A DNA stretch of 64,000 nt from positions 5,954,805 through 6,018,804 of the forward strand of contig NC_052132.2 in NCBI RefSeq assembly GCF_016086655.4, given 5' to 3'. Below the pieces are notes generated by a model. The model was not told the origin of the DNA. It was given only the letters and a program-made list of their open reading frames with translations, and searched no databases. The stretch is from Lepeophtheirus salmonis (Eukaryota; Arthropoda; Copepoda; Siphonostomatoida; Caligidae). Position numbers and translations under genes: made by a program. This document shows, in pieces, positions 1-10,905 of the stretch. The stretch's first letter is position 1; every line of letters begins with the position of its first letter.

Positions 1-1689
1 AAATTTTGCAAATAGCTTTTTTAAATATCTTTTATCAGAAAATACCTTAGTACAGCCAAAAACTATTATGGTATTTGAAAGCAGAATACTCTAATAGAAT
101 GCTTTTCAAACTTTTTACATTGCCTAACACTTGAAAAACTATTAAGATATCCATGTACACTATTTACTACTTTAAAAATTTGGGAATTTTTGACAGAATG
201 TAAGGCAATATTTTGAATATTTTTAGTGATGATCTTCTTTTATAAGAGATATACGTGTTGAACTCAAGTCTTTGCGTATAATAGTTTGATAACTATTTCT
301 CAAACACATAATTAGAGATGTTTTTTTTGTAAGAGTGCAACAAGAAGGGGGGGGGGGAGTGAGACATATGGTACATCTGAATTAGGTCCCTTGTTAATAT
401 CAGCTGCCTTTTATATGATTTTGAAGGGGATAACCTTCTACGTTTAAAATAGCAATAGTGCAGGTAAAATGTTATAATTATATTTCAATTAATATATATT
501 TGTTTTATTATTCATTTTTAAATCAATTTACACCAAAGATGGGCACGAATTCTTCTTTTAGAGGAAGTTGTTCACACCTGCACGATTGAATAAATAATGA
601 ACAAAAAAGAAAAAAGAGCACACGCAACAACAGTTTTTCCTTTTTCGAATCCCTATATTTCCTATCACTGCTCCTAGAAAATTAAATTATTGATATAGAA
701 AGATGCTTTTATTTTCAGGAAGGAGAAACTTCTCTCTATCTCTCTCTTAATTAAAATACCTTTCCTATGTACACTATACCTACAAAACAAAACAAAGAAC
801 ACAATTACCTTAAATTAAATATACATTTATATCGGAATATTACCATTTATTGCCTTATTTTTCATCTATAACGTCTTTATGATACCTAATAAATGAGTTA
901 TTACTGCCCTATATATATATTTACATTATGATATTTGTTACATACATATATTTTTAGGTATATATTGTATAAAACTTTCTGAAATCAGTGTTACGAATAA
1001 AGCAAGGACTACTTTTTTTTTACAGCTGAGCAAAAAGTATGGATAAATAACTGTTTTGAGATTAAAGAAAGGGGGGAAAAAAGTGTTATTGTATGAGCTG
1101 TTTTTTAGTTTTTTTTTTCATTCTTTGGCAAATCATTGTTGGGATAACATTTCCCTATAATATAGAATTTTATTGATTGCCGCCTACCTTTGTGCAAAAT
1201 AATTAAAATACATAACACAGTTTCAAACACCGCAGATTTCCCATAACACGGTGCTTGGAATTATTCTAACTCCCCATATAATTTGGCATTTTCCCGTCAT
1301 ATCGCATTTTTAACTACATATTGACCTAAGCAAGAATTTTTGAAGTTGTTAATAAGTTCGTTCATACTCAGCCTATATTTTCATATAATAAAAGTTTATA
1401 ATTTCATATATGGGGGAGTGTCCTTAAACTTTTTGATTTAATATCTAGACTTAAAACTTTTGGTTATTATACAAACCTGCAATTAAAAATTATGCAGAAT
1501 AAATATTGGTTTAGCTCTAATTCTTAAAATGTTATGTTATTGAAATGACGGGATTAAAAATTCAGTAAATACCCGATTAAGATAAAATTTTACAATTACT
1601 TTACAAATTTTTTGTCTAACATATATTATTTTAAATAATTTATGATGTATAAAATGTTTTTATTGTCCTAAACATAATAAAAAACAATG
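1..1689. other. AT-rich stretch without recognised gene
   Basis: No coding frame or exon with recognisable homology was seen. It holds an 11-G run at about 347-357 and T/A-rich low-complexity tracts. It is either intron of the myosin gene or its 5' flank; I cannot tell which because the first myosin exons were not located. Confidence 0.5.
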
Positions 1690-1840
1690 GAAAAATAGTA
1701 AAAATGGGAGTTTGAAAAATTATTTTTCCCTTTTACGGGTTATATTACTAAAAAAACAACACGGATTTTTCTATTTGTTCCCCAAAACCGCGATAACCGC
1801 GGACCCCCTTTATTCTACTAAGTGAAAAATAAAGAAAACA
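1690..1840 (-). repeat. Dispersed repeat, paired with 43400-43535
   Basis: Read on the minus strand, this stretch (GGTCCGCGGTTATCGCGG, then AACCCGTAAAAGGG and AATTATTTTTC) aligns with 43400-43535 read on the plus strand (TGTCCCCGCTTATCACGG, AACCCGTAAAATGGG, AATTATTTTTCCG). The two are an interspersed repeat pair. No coding capacity is seen. Confidence 0.65.
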
Positions 1841-2228
1841 TATCGCCCCTAGTGGGTCAAAAAAGGGAAAGACAAAAAAGAGTGTATGTTCATAGAAATA
1901 AATTTCCCCTCTAAATAAAAAATGACTCTAAAATCGTTTTATGAACTTTCAATTCCTTTGTTTTATTCCCGCGAGAATATGAAATGTAGTAATATTAACC
2001 CCCCTATTCTTGCCCCCTTATATTTGAAAAAAAAGAAACAATACGATTACAAATGAGGTCAGTTGCTGAAGGAAGAACTTTAGATCTTTCTGGATTGAAG
2101 TCGGAAATGAATGGCCTTTATTTTTAGAAAGCAATCTCAACCCTTTCAAAAAATATACACATCTGCTTAATATGCTTATAAATAACTAAAGATGTAATAG
2201 AATTAAAATATATTATTTGATATATATA

Positions 2229-2640
2229 TGTATTAGTGTTAGAACTCGGTCCGAAACCGAGTATTTTTTCCCCATTCAACCTTAAGTGATATTTATTAAC
2301 CAATATGGACCAGAGTGTAATCTTAGACTGTAGAACAAAATTTAATTGTTTTTAAAAAGTGGACTGATTTTTTTTTGGTCTCAATGCATAGACCGATTTT
2401 TTCGATCTTACTCCTTGTACCACATATTTTCTCCCTTATTACCTATTCCTTCTCCAGGAACCATTTAGTTTCGAACCTACGCACTTTGTGTTTAATAGAA
2501 GAATTTCTTCCAAGCACAGTGTCCATTGAGCTACGTCGTTCCATTGAAATTACATCGTTTTTAAATTATGAACCATTTTTTTTTCGGTCTCAATTTATGG
2601 TCCACTGATTGTCTCCCTTATCCGTCTGATTTGAGAATTG
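2229..2640. repeat. Short inverted-repeat type element with GGTC...GACC motifs
   Basis: It starts TATTAGTGTTAGAACTCGGTCC, as does 27353 (TATTAGTGTTGAGACTCGGTC). Internally it carries several copies of a small palindromic motif GACCGATTTTTTCGGTCTC (2390-2410, 2575-2605) also seen at 10845-10865, 27405-27425 and 27930-27955. It contains the tRNA-like segment described separately. Boundaries on the right are approximate. Confidence 0.5.
2465..2541 (-). ncRNA. tRNA-like segment (pol III A and B boxes), probably SINE head or tRNA pseudogene
   Basis: On the minus strand TAGCTCAATGG (plus 2523-2533) matches an A box and GGTTCGAAACT (plus 2467-2478) matches a B box, spaced as in a tRNA or tRNA-derived SINE. 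The arms do not pair well: the T stem has only about three pairs. A functional tRNA is therefore unlikely. It sits inside the 2229-2640 repeat. Confidence 0.4.
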
Positions 2641-2689
2641 TGCAAATATGATTTATGCAATACATAATACACTTACATTTTCTTATGGC

Positions 2690-2850
2690 ACATATGCAAC
2701 ATATTACAAAAATGCCTTTTTATATTATATTCAACGAATATGTGTCAAATTCCACCTTTTTTAAAATCTCTACAGTAACCCTGTTGGTAAATGTGAGTAG
2801 ATATTAGTCTGATATGACATTAATAATATAATTTTCTTTAAAAACAATGA
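2690..2850 (+). repeat. Dispersed repeat, paired with 9545-9690
   Basis: The string TGTGTCAAATTCCACCTTTT followed by GTGAGTAGATATTAGT matches 9595-9675 (TGTGTCAAATTGCAACTTTT, GTGAGTAGACTTTAGT) in the same orientation. No ORF is seen. Confidence 0.6.
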
Positions 2851-3464
2851 AAAACTGAACCACAGAAATAATGCTTCACAAAAACAAAAACTACTTTGAC
2901 CCCTCAAAAACAGTGATTTAATTTACTTTGGCTGTAGCTTTTTTGATATTCAAGAAAAAGGAATATTTGTGACATACACGAGTTCGCCCTCTCCCTACGT
3001 ATTGTTATACCAGGATTCTAGATACAAATGACGTATCTAATTCTTATTCTTTATGGGCATCTTTGAGAACATATATGATTTCAACGGAGTTTGTAATAAA
3101 TTATGTGTATGCGTAAAATATAAAATTTCCATCCTTTATGTGGTGGATACACGTAATCCCAATAAGGTCCCTTCTCATATCATAGTATGTGTAATCAAAT
3201 GGAGATAATTATTGGAATGGACAAGCTCTCTTGTAGCCCCTTTGTATATATATTACACAGAATTCAAGGGCATAATACATGTATGCCCTTGAAAACCAAT
3301 CAATAAACATAAATTATGATCTCACCTTTAATTAGTGATCTTTATCCAATCATATTAATGTTCATCCATCTATTTGAATTATAATATAAGAGGGAACATT
3401 TGTTTATACAAAAGTTTTATGAAATATATGTTGCTCCTTTGTAAAAATAAAATGAACCGTACAT

Positions 3465-3690
3465 TCAGTGGTAATCCTGACAATTTGCAGAATGTTTGTT
3501 GGAGGTGAGGATCTTAGAAGTCATTATATTTTATTAGATCAGCTGCAAGCAGCTCTCAGAGTAAGGCAATAAACATAAATCCCACTCCTTGTCTAACAAT
3601 ATACCTAGACAGGAATTACACTGTTTTTGATCCTCAATTCTACTATGAGTCCAAAATGGACTTGCACCTATAATTTTACAGCTTTAGTCT
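3465..3690 (-). repeat. Family X copy
   Basis: Read in reverse it carries the family X landmarks: AATCCTGACAATTTG, ATCAGCTGCAAGCAGCT, GATCCTCAATTCTACTATG and AGTCCAAAATGGACTTGCAC. Family X is defined by CCTTGTTGGACTCAGAGT on its forward strand. Confidence 0.65.
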
Positions 3691-3924
3691 ACGTCACACA
3701 CAATCATGGTTTCATTTTATACCTAAAATTTGATGCCCTGACGAATAAAAGAATAATTATAATAGCTTTAGAAGACAAACAAAAACACTGTTCTGGTTCT
3801 GTAGAACAAATCAAGTTGCATGCTGAGAAATTGTTAGTATTTACTACCATGAACATAGGTATACATTTGTACATATTTGAAAAAAATATGACTTGGGGGT
3901 ATGTTTCAATGAATAAACCCAAAA

Positions 3925-4110
3925 ATAACGAGCTTCTTAGCCGTCATGACGTTTTATTAAATTAAATGCAAGTAGCTTGAAACGAAGGAAATCAACACAA
4001 ATAATCAGGAGCAAGGCTCTGGACTCGCTTACATTTCCGAGCGAGTCTGAGTCCGACTTGAATTTCGAGGCGGAGTTCCGAGTCTAACCGGAATTTTGCT
4101 ATTGTTTTTG
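3925..4110 (-). repeat. Family X partial copy
   Basis: GTCATGACGTTTTATTAAAT followed by AGTAGCTTGAAACGAAGGAA matches the reverse family X consensus (GTCATGACGTTTCATTAAAT, ...AAGGAAAT). It merges into GAGTCTGAGTCCGACTTG, a degenerate match to the centre of the family. Confidence 0.55.
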
Positions 4111-4354
4111 TTTTCAGAAATCTAATTGGATTATATACTTTCAGTGGTCTACACCGCTAATTAATGTGAAAATAATAGATTAAAATTACTTTATCCAAGC
4201 CAATGCCCTTTAGTTTCCAAATATAAATTATTTGTAAATAAATATGGACTATTCGACGCTAGGTTCCCCTTATTTTGTATTAATAATATTTCAGAACACT
4301 GATAGGATTATATACTTTTAGTGCAATTGCGAATCCGAATCAGGGGAGTCTGCA

Positions 4355-4850
4355 GTATTTTTTTTTTGTGGTGTGACTGGGTTTTTGGATTTTTTTTGGG
4401 AAAAAAAAATATCTAAAAAAATAAAAATAACAATTTTTGGCAAAAAAATTGAAAAACAACAATTTTCTGAAAAATAATTGAAAAATTAAATTTTTTGGGA
4501 AAAAATTTCAAAAATTAAATTTTTTCGGAATTTTTTTCGAAAATCCACAGCTATTCACCAAACAATAATTTTTTTCGAAAAAAATTCAAAAAGCAAGAGC
4601 TGTTCACATGAAAGGGGGAAAAAAATTTCAAAAATTAAATTTCAAATATAATTTATTTTGGATATTACATTTTTCGGAGATAAATTTTAAAAATACAAAG
4701 CTATTCACAGACAATTAAAGTTTTTGGAAAAGAAATTGAAAAATTAAATTTTTTTTCAAATATTAAATTTTGTTGTAAGAATAAAAAAATCCTTATTTTT
4801 TTTTTTTTTTTGGGGGGATGTTATATAGCCCTGCAACCCTACCCTGTGAG
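4355..4850 (-). mobile_element. Low-complexity AT element (GGGCGTC family), reverse orientation
   Basis: Degenerate units of about 45-55 bp built around AAAAATCCACAGCTATTCAC and TTCAAAAATTAAATTTTTT. They close with a T-run, TGGGGGG and TATAGCCCTGCAACCCT, the reverse of the GGGCTCCCCCC head in the 17515 copy. There is no coding capacity. One of about seven copies of a family discussed in the findings. Confidence 0.6.
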
Positions 4851-4899
4851 TCCTAAGAAAACAGCAAATACGTGAGTCCGAGTTCACAGCCCTAGTCAG

Positions 4900-5060
4900 G
4901 ACTTATAGGCTGGTATAACTCCGACATCGATCCTTTATTCTACTCCGATTCCAACAAGTACTTACACTTATAACTCCCGAGTAGCAACCCCTCATTGTTA
5001 CTCTCTGTCTTCTTAAGTACAAGCATTAGTGATTGTTTCATATTTAAATGCTGCTCTGTT
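4900..5060 (-). repeat. Family X partial copy
   Basis: Contains CGATCCTTTATTCTACTCCG, TCCAACAAGTACTTACAC, TTATAACTCCCGAG and TTACTCTCTGTCTTC, all landmarks of family X read in reverse. Confidence 0.6.
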
Positions 5061-5564
5061 TTCAAGAATTAAATAATTATTGATGTCAGCTTTGTAAAAT
5101 ACTATTCATATAACTAACTAGAATAACATCTTGCACGCGTTAAAATCATATTTTAAACAACACTTGGATATGGTAAACTTATGTAAATTTGTCATTCCAA
5201 AACAAAATTGCATAATTTTTATTTTATTTACATATTGTTTGTAAATATGCTAGTTATTTTTGATTACATTATAAGTCCTAGTATTTTTCAGATATATTAC
5301 TGTTTGCAAAACAGTGCAAATATTACGTATTTGGTTCATTAACATACGTAACGTCAATAATTAATGCAGTATATATTTGATCTATTCATGTTGTCAAGAG
5401 ACCAATATTGTTGTTGAGGTTTCAGTATCACTGTGAGTATTGGTATTTTGGTACTTTTAAATACTTGTTACACTTCAAATATAAATCAAAAATTTCGTTA
5501 ATGGAATTTGTATGGTTGTAGAAAAATGAGTGCGGTTATTTTTGTAGTTGCAACCTGAATAGTG

Positions 5565-6175
5565 TTTTATTGCCAGGAATGATTTCGATTCTGAATTTTA
5601 CTCTGGGTCCAACAAAGGACTTCAAGGGCGTCTGCAGGGTGTGGGGCGGGTGTAATAGCACCCCCATTAAAAGAAAAAAACTAATGAAGAAAAGCTATGG
5701 ATTTTTTACATTTTTCCTCAAAAAGTTGAAGTTAAAATTGTTTAAAAAAAAAAAAATTATATCTGAAATACAATTTTTGGTAAAAAGCTGTGAATTTTTG
5801 AAATTTTCTTCCCAAAAAAATTAATTTTTTGTAAATAGATGTAGATTTTACAATTTTCTCTCCAAAAAAATTTAATATTCGAAGTTTTCCCAATAAATTT
5901 GATTTTTTGTAAAAAGCTCTGAATTTTTGAAATTTTTGAGGATAACAACGGACTTTGTAATAATTTTTTCCAAAAAAATTAACATTTTAAATTCTTTTAG
6001 TATAAATTTTATTCTTTGTTATTGGATTGTTGAAAAAAAAGTTAAATTTTTTTTTTTTTTTTTTTTAATTTTGGATTTTTTCTTCTTCAAAAAACAACCC
6101 CTCTCTCACACACACAAAAAAAAAATATATAGTCCTATGGACGCCCCTGGACTTGCACTTATATCTCCTTAGCCA
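5565..6175 (-). repeat. Family X copy interrupted by a low-complexity element
   Basis: Family X sequence (TTTTACTCTGGGTCCAAC, AAAGGACTT) stops at about 5624 and resumes at about 6148 (GACTTGCACTTATATCTCC). The intervening 5625-6147 is a separate inserted element. The direct repeat GACTT at both edges is the likely target-site duplication. Confidence 0.65.
5625..6147 (+). mobile_element. Low-complexity AT element (GGGCGTC family), with inverted ends
   Basis: The left end CAAGGGCGTCTGCAGG and the right end CCTATGGACGCCCCTG are inverted repeats of each other. The body is AT-rich repeats of the type TGTGAATTTTTGAAATTTT and CCAAAAAAATTTAATATT, with poly-T near 6050. It lies inside a family X copy with GACTT on both sides, which fixes its borders. 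The ORFs crossing it are low-complexity and not credible. Confidence 0.65.
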
Positions 6176-6429
6176 TGAAAGAATTGGTAATTATAACAAC
6201 TTTAGAAAAAATAGAAAAAATATTATTCAACATTTGCCAACAGCAAAAAACTCACGAGCTAAAGGATACTTAGAATTTACAACGCTAAATATGAATATTA
6301 GATGTAGAGTTTGTTAGTCATAGAGTTGTATAAATATAAATATGACCGAAAAACTTAATTGATTTTTTTTTCTTGTTGGTCATCTTCCGAAGGTTTTATT
6401 TACCAAAGCTCTTATTATTATTTTATTCT

Positions 6430-6690
6430 TGAAGAGAGTAAATATAAATATAAAGGAATCACTAGTGCAGGAATGACGAAGAGTAACATTTATTGTGGAG
6501 TTATAAGTAATATACTTTGTTGGACTCAGAGTAGAATTAAGAATCAACATTGGTGTAATTACTGCCTATGTCATTGTTAGATACGGATTTCTTTTCTATC
6601 ACGGCTGCTTGAAGCTAATTTAATGTAACGTCATGACAGTTATTCTCCCCTCTTCCTTGTCAATTCTTCAAATTGTCATGATTACCATTA
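6430..6690 (+). repeat. Family X copy
   Basis: Forward copy: TTGTTGGACTCAGAGTAGAA, TTAAGAATCAACATTGG, then ATCACGGCTGCTTGAAGCTA, ACGTCATGACAGTTATTCTC and CTTCAAATTGTCATGATTACC. Confidence 0.65.
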
Positions 6691-7107
6691 GGGTTGTGTG
6701 GGTACTTATTTATTCGGGCCAGTCAGTCCAGCCTTAGGACTGGTCCTATGTAACCTAGAACTGTTTATCATCGGTACCGATACTTAACTCTCGGTCCTTG
6801 GATTTTTTTTACAAAAATATTGATGGATTATTAAGACAAATAAGGTATATTAAATATACATTAAGATTATTGCATATATCTTGCAAGGAATATTATATTT
6901 TTCATGATAATACAATATAATTCGAGGATATTATATTGTTACTTGGTTATATAATTAATTCTATTAAAAAACAGAATAATTAAAAGAAGGAAAAACACCC
7001 TCATTGACGTCACGGGGGATCGATTTTACCTTCTTTAAGGACCAATAAGTGGGGTGGACTGGACCACAGCCCTTGGCCCTAAATAAGGACCGACACAACA
7101 CTAATTA
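6688..7107. mobile_element. Inverted-repeat element (GTGTTGTG...TTATTT family), copy 1
   Basis: The left end GTTGTGTGGGTACTTATTTA and the right end, which in reverse reads GTGTTGTGTCGGTCCTTATT, form terminal inverted repeats. Interior includes CTTAGGACTGGTCC and GGTACCGATACTTAAC. There is no ORF, as expected of a MITE. Related copies are at 19055-19240 and 24088-24297. Confidence 0.65.
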
Positions 7108-7887
7108 CCATATCGATGATCAGTTTCTTTGTTTATAGCAAAGCAGCAAATCATGGTTTCTACTACTCTAGGAATTAAAAAACATTTTTAGGGGCGTTTA
7201 AAAAAATTTTATTAAAGATAAAGGCTAGTTCAGATAATTGATGAGTTTTTATACAAAAGCAAAATATTTGCTTTTGTATGGACAATTGTGTTTGGAGTGG
7301 CTTAGAAATTTTGAGGCTTACGTCATTGACGGGCCAATTGTTTTATGACGTAAGAGAGCTACATCCACCCATTCCAATATCAGTTTATAATCCCAAATTA
7401 CACTAATCTCTATTTTGCAGATATTGTAATGAATTGTGAATTAATTTGTTCTCTATATTTGATTTTTTTTACATACTGAATTTGCTTAAATACCGTGATC
7501 CTCCCACTGTTCTTTAAAAAAATATATAATGATATTTGATAATATTTGTTTGTAAAGGAGGAAACTTCATTATTTAATTTGTAATTTATTTCATATAATT
7601 AAAGAATAAATACGGAACAACACAGTGGTATTTTGTAGATACATTGAATCCGTAATTAGTTTTAATTAAAGTATTAATTAATGGATCCAATTATAGACAC
7701 TATTATTTTGGAAGGAATATAGTTTCTATAGAGGTTTGTTACTGTCTTCATAAATTACATTATAATTGAAGGAGACGCCATCTTAGGGATACATAGTTGA
7801 TATTTTTACTACATCAAATGGACAAATTTCCAATAAATCCTTATGAAACTTCCTCAAATGGCTTGAAAAATAAAAATGGACTTAATA

Positions 7888-8432
7888 CAGGTGTGCGCGT
7901 CTAAAACTGAACACTCCTTCAAATTTTAAGCGTTTTTCCTTATCTACAGGCTTGAGAGCTTGCCGAGGGGTTCTCTTGACGACCTTAAGGCCAAGATCTT
8001 TCTTAACTAGCCGGTCCATGGTCCTTCTGCTGACGTTAAACTCCCTGTAGAGGCTGCGTACGGTGACCCTGCCTCTCTTGTCCTCGACATACTTTTTCAC
8101 GGCAGCAAACATTTCGTCCAACCTTCGATGCCTTGACTTAGATCTTGTGGTGGCCTCAGGAGTCCCTTTGGCTACCACGCTGTAAACGGTGGTGCGGCTG
8201 TAGTTCAGAACCTTGGCAATTTCAGTGGGAGATTTTTCAAAATTGCGACTCGACGTCTCTCCATATTATCGGCTGTTGTTTCACTGTTACTATTTAGATT
8301 TTGCTGGAGTTTAGTTAATAACTAGTCAAGACCCTTGCCTCGAAGTATAAACCGGTGTTAACTCAATAAAATCACGAATATGTGCATGGCGTAAAAGTTA
8401 AAGGAGTGTTCAGTTTTAGATGCGCACACCTG
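7888..8432 (-). mobile_element. Internally deleted Tc1/mariner element with 32-bp terminal inverted repeats
   Basis: CAGGTGTGCGCGTCTAAAAC at 7888 recurs inverted at 8432 (CAGGTGTGCGCATCTAAAAC when read in reverse). The two 32-bp ends differ at one base. TA flanks both ends, the expected target duplication. Total length is 545 bp against about 1.3 kb for a full element. It carries only the DNA-binding part of a transposase. Confidence 0.85.
7910..8260 (-). pseudogene. Mariner/Tc1 transposase remnant, amino-terminal helix-turn-helix part only
   Basis: The minus strand encodes SPTEIAKVLNYSRTTVYSVV, then VTVRSLYREFNVSRRTMDRL and KKDLGLKVVKRTPRQAL: two helix-turn-helix units and the linker that binds transposon ends in this family. 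The catalytic DDD domain is absent; the frame runs straight into the terminal inverted repeat. Upstream of SPTE the frame is broken. It cannot be an active transposase. Whether the fragment is ever translated is unknown. Confidence 0.8.
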
Positions 8433-8929
8433 TATCTTAATTGAATACTTCTTTATGCCTATAATAAATCGGGATATTTGAATTAAATCAAAGTAATATG
8501 TACTGAAAATCCCAAGGAAATGTATAAATTTGTACAATTTTACAAATACAAATCCTATGCATGCCATTGTAATAGTCAATTTTTAGGTACAATATGGAAA
8601 CGATGTAATTACATATTTTTAATACATTTTAAGGTATGAAATATAATATAACTAGGTAAATGACGGAAACGATTTATTTTATTTGGTAATTTGGTAAAGA
8701 AGAATCATTTGTTTTCAATTTAATTGAAAAAAGAATTAAGGTTGATAAAATTATATATTAAAACTCTAATAATTACCTATTTAATTGTGAATTGATTAAT
8801 TTCAATGTTATTCTGTATCACGGGATTTTTTAAATTTTTAGCACTTAACCTCGATAAATTTCCAAATATTTTGTTAATAAACCCCGTAGTATTTACGCTT
8901 CAAATGAACTCTTTTAGCTCTTTTTATTT

Positions 8930-9372
8930 GGAGGTGCCATTTTGGCATCCAATGCGGCGTTACCTCGCGAACTCAAAAATACCTTATATATTTTGTTGTG
9001 CGCTGTTGATTCCCTCATCTAACTTGATACGTCATGGCTATTTCATAATGTAATCTTTTTGATAAATAAACAAAGTAATAAGTTAGGCCTATCTATTATA
9101 ATTATGCTCCGTTTCCAAATGGAAGGGAACTCAGTTTCTTGTTGATCCATCGGCTTATATCACGACGTTACCTCGCGAACTCAAAAATACCCTATGTATT
9201 TCGTTGTCTGCAGTCGATTCCCACTTCTTCCAATGATACGTAATGGCTATTTCATAATTTATTATTTTTGATAAATAAAAAAGTAGTAAGTTATAAATTA
9301 TAATATTATATTTATGTATGCTCTGTTTCCAAAAGGACAGGAATACAATTTATTGTTGATTCTTCGTTGTAT
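8930..9372 (+). repeat. Tandem duplication, period about 208 bp
   Basis: CGTTACCTCGCGAACTCAAA occurs at 8958 and again at 9166. The following sequence also repeats: ATACGTCATGGCTATTTCAT and ATACGTAATGGCTATTTCAT, then TGATAAATAAA, GCTCCGTTTCCAAATGGA and GCTCTGTTTCCAAAAGGA. Two diverged units are present; no coding frame spans both. Confidence 0.75.
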
Positions 9373-9544
9373 ATAAATATATATGTATAGGCCGTCTTTT
9401 GTTTCTATGAAGTAATTTTTGCTATCTATACAAATACGAATGGAATGTCTACACTTTTATTAAATTATTAATCAGTCATATTTTAATACAGTATCGAATA
9501 AAGTACATTGTAGGATTTTAACCCGTAACTGCTTTTTGTTTGCA

Positions 9545-9690
9545 CACTTGCAACGTACCGAAAAAACACATTTTCATATAATATTTAACAAAAATGTGTC
9601 AAATTGCAACTTTTTTGTTCATCTCATACAATTCTGTTGTTAAGTGTGAGTAGACTTTAGTATACTTTTTCATTGTAAAACACGCTAAGT
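9545..9690 (+). repeat. Dispersed repeat, paired with 2690-2850
   Basis: Same-orientation partner of 2690-2850, sharing ATGTGTCAAATT and GTGTGAGTAGACTTTAG. Confidence 0.6.
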
Positions 9691-10454
9691 AGGTAATTAG
9701 ATATTAGGAAATAAAAGTCCAAGAATATTTTTTTTCAAGTTTTCCTACTTATATGAACCGTTTTTCACCTGATAATATTATTTCCAGAGCAAAAAAAAGA
9801 AAAAAAAACATTTAGGGATTAATATCATAAAATACATGTATGTTATTTAATTCACTTAAAAAATTCTGGAAAAATAATATGGCAATAATAGTCTGGGAAT
9901 ACTTAAGAAATAAATAACAGTTGGTATGGTTGACTTATTTTATGATTATTAGGTGATTGTGGGCATTTTTTCTGGTTCTTTTTGGAGGAAAGGTTCCGTG
10001 GTACAATAGAAGTGACAACATACATAATATATAGTAATAGTTTACTATTTTTTCTAGTATTACTGAAAAATGGTTATTTATTTTTTTAAATTCAAAATGG
10101 TGATTTCAACATTCCTGACGTCGCGTGAAAACGCTCAATTATAATCTCCATAAATGAAGTAATGATGGAACCCCCTAAATAGTGTATTTAATGATACGAG
10201 AGGCATTTAAGTGTTCTTTTGAATAATAATCGTTTGACTCCTACATACCTACAGACTCTCACAAAGTATCCTTTCTTAAGAAAATAACAGAAGCTATAGT
10301 GGATATTACTTGATAATCAATTATTTTTTCACGCATTGAAAACTAATTGAATTATACACTCCATTAGTATTTACATCTGAAGGTCCATTAAATTGGAAAC
10401 CTTAGCATCAATATAATTTATATCCTTTATCAAATACCTTTAGTTTTAGTAATA

Positions 10455-10708
10455 GTATCAGGGCATCTGCATGATTATATCATTATTTTGGTTGAATCTA
10501 ATTTCAAAAATTATAATTTTTAGAAAAAAAATTGCAAAAATTAAATAACAAATTTTACATTAGTTGAAAAACAATTTCAAATATAAAATTTATTGGAAAA
10601 AAACTACAAAAATCCATAGCTATTTACAATAAATTAAATTTTCAAATATTAAATTTATTGCTCTGCTACATAATTTGACCCCATGACCTTTTTTCTAAGA
10701 AAATAAAT

Positions 10709-10750
<42 letters not shown>
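10455..10750 (-). mobile_element. Low-complexity AT element fragment with 3' poly-A
   Basis: CAGGGCATCTGCATGATTAT resembles the GGGCGTCYGCAGG end. The body has AAAAATCCATAGCTATTTAC and TTCAAATATTAAATTTATTG units in reverse orientation. A run of about 40 A follows at 10710-10749; assembly length there is unreliable. Confidence 0.5.
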
Positions 10751-10751
<1 letters not shown>

Positions 10752-10779
10752 ACCCACATTTTGCATGATTTTTTTTTCA

Positions 10780-10905
10780 TCCTGACCAAAAAATTCGATC
10801 CACGATCCTAGACCCTGAAATGTAATTATTTTTTAAATCGAGGACCGATTATTTCGGTCTCAATATATATTATATATGGGCTACCATGGAATTTTCGGTG
10901 TCTTT
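10780..10905 (+). repeat. Fragment of the GACCGATT...CGGTCTC repeat
   Basis: CTGAAATGTAATTATTTTTT, ATCGAGGACCGATTATTTCG and GTCTCAATATA match 27905-27955 and, more loosely, 2545-2605. Confidence 0.5.

Larger units (their letters stand above)
7725..8620 (+). repeat. Family Z copy, split by a mariner insertion
   Basis: 7740-7886 (ATTGAAGGAGACGCCATCTT, CAATAAATCCTTATG) and 8435-8610 (AAATCAAAGTAATATGTACT, GAAAATCCC) align with contiguous sequence at 42815-43050 (ATTGAAGGAGACGCCATTTT, AAGTCAAAGTAATATTTACT, GAAAATCCC). The copy at 42.8 kb is thus the empty site. Confidence 0.7.

Noticed and set aside
5570..6172. Several short frames rich in K, F and I
   Set aside because: They cross the low-complexity AT element and have repeat-derived composition.
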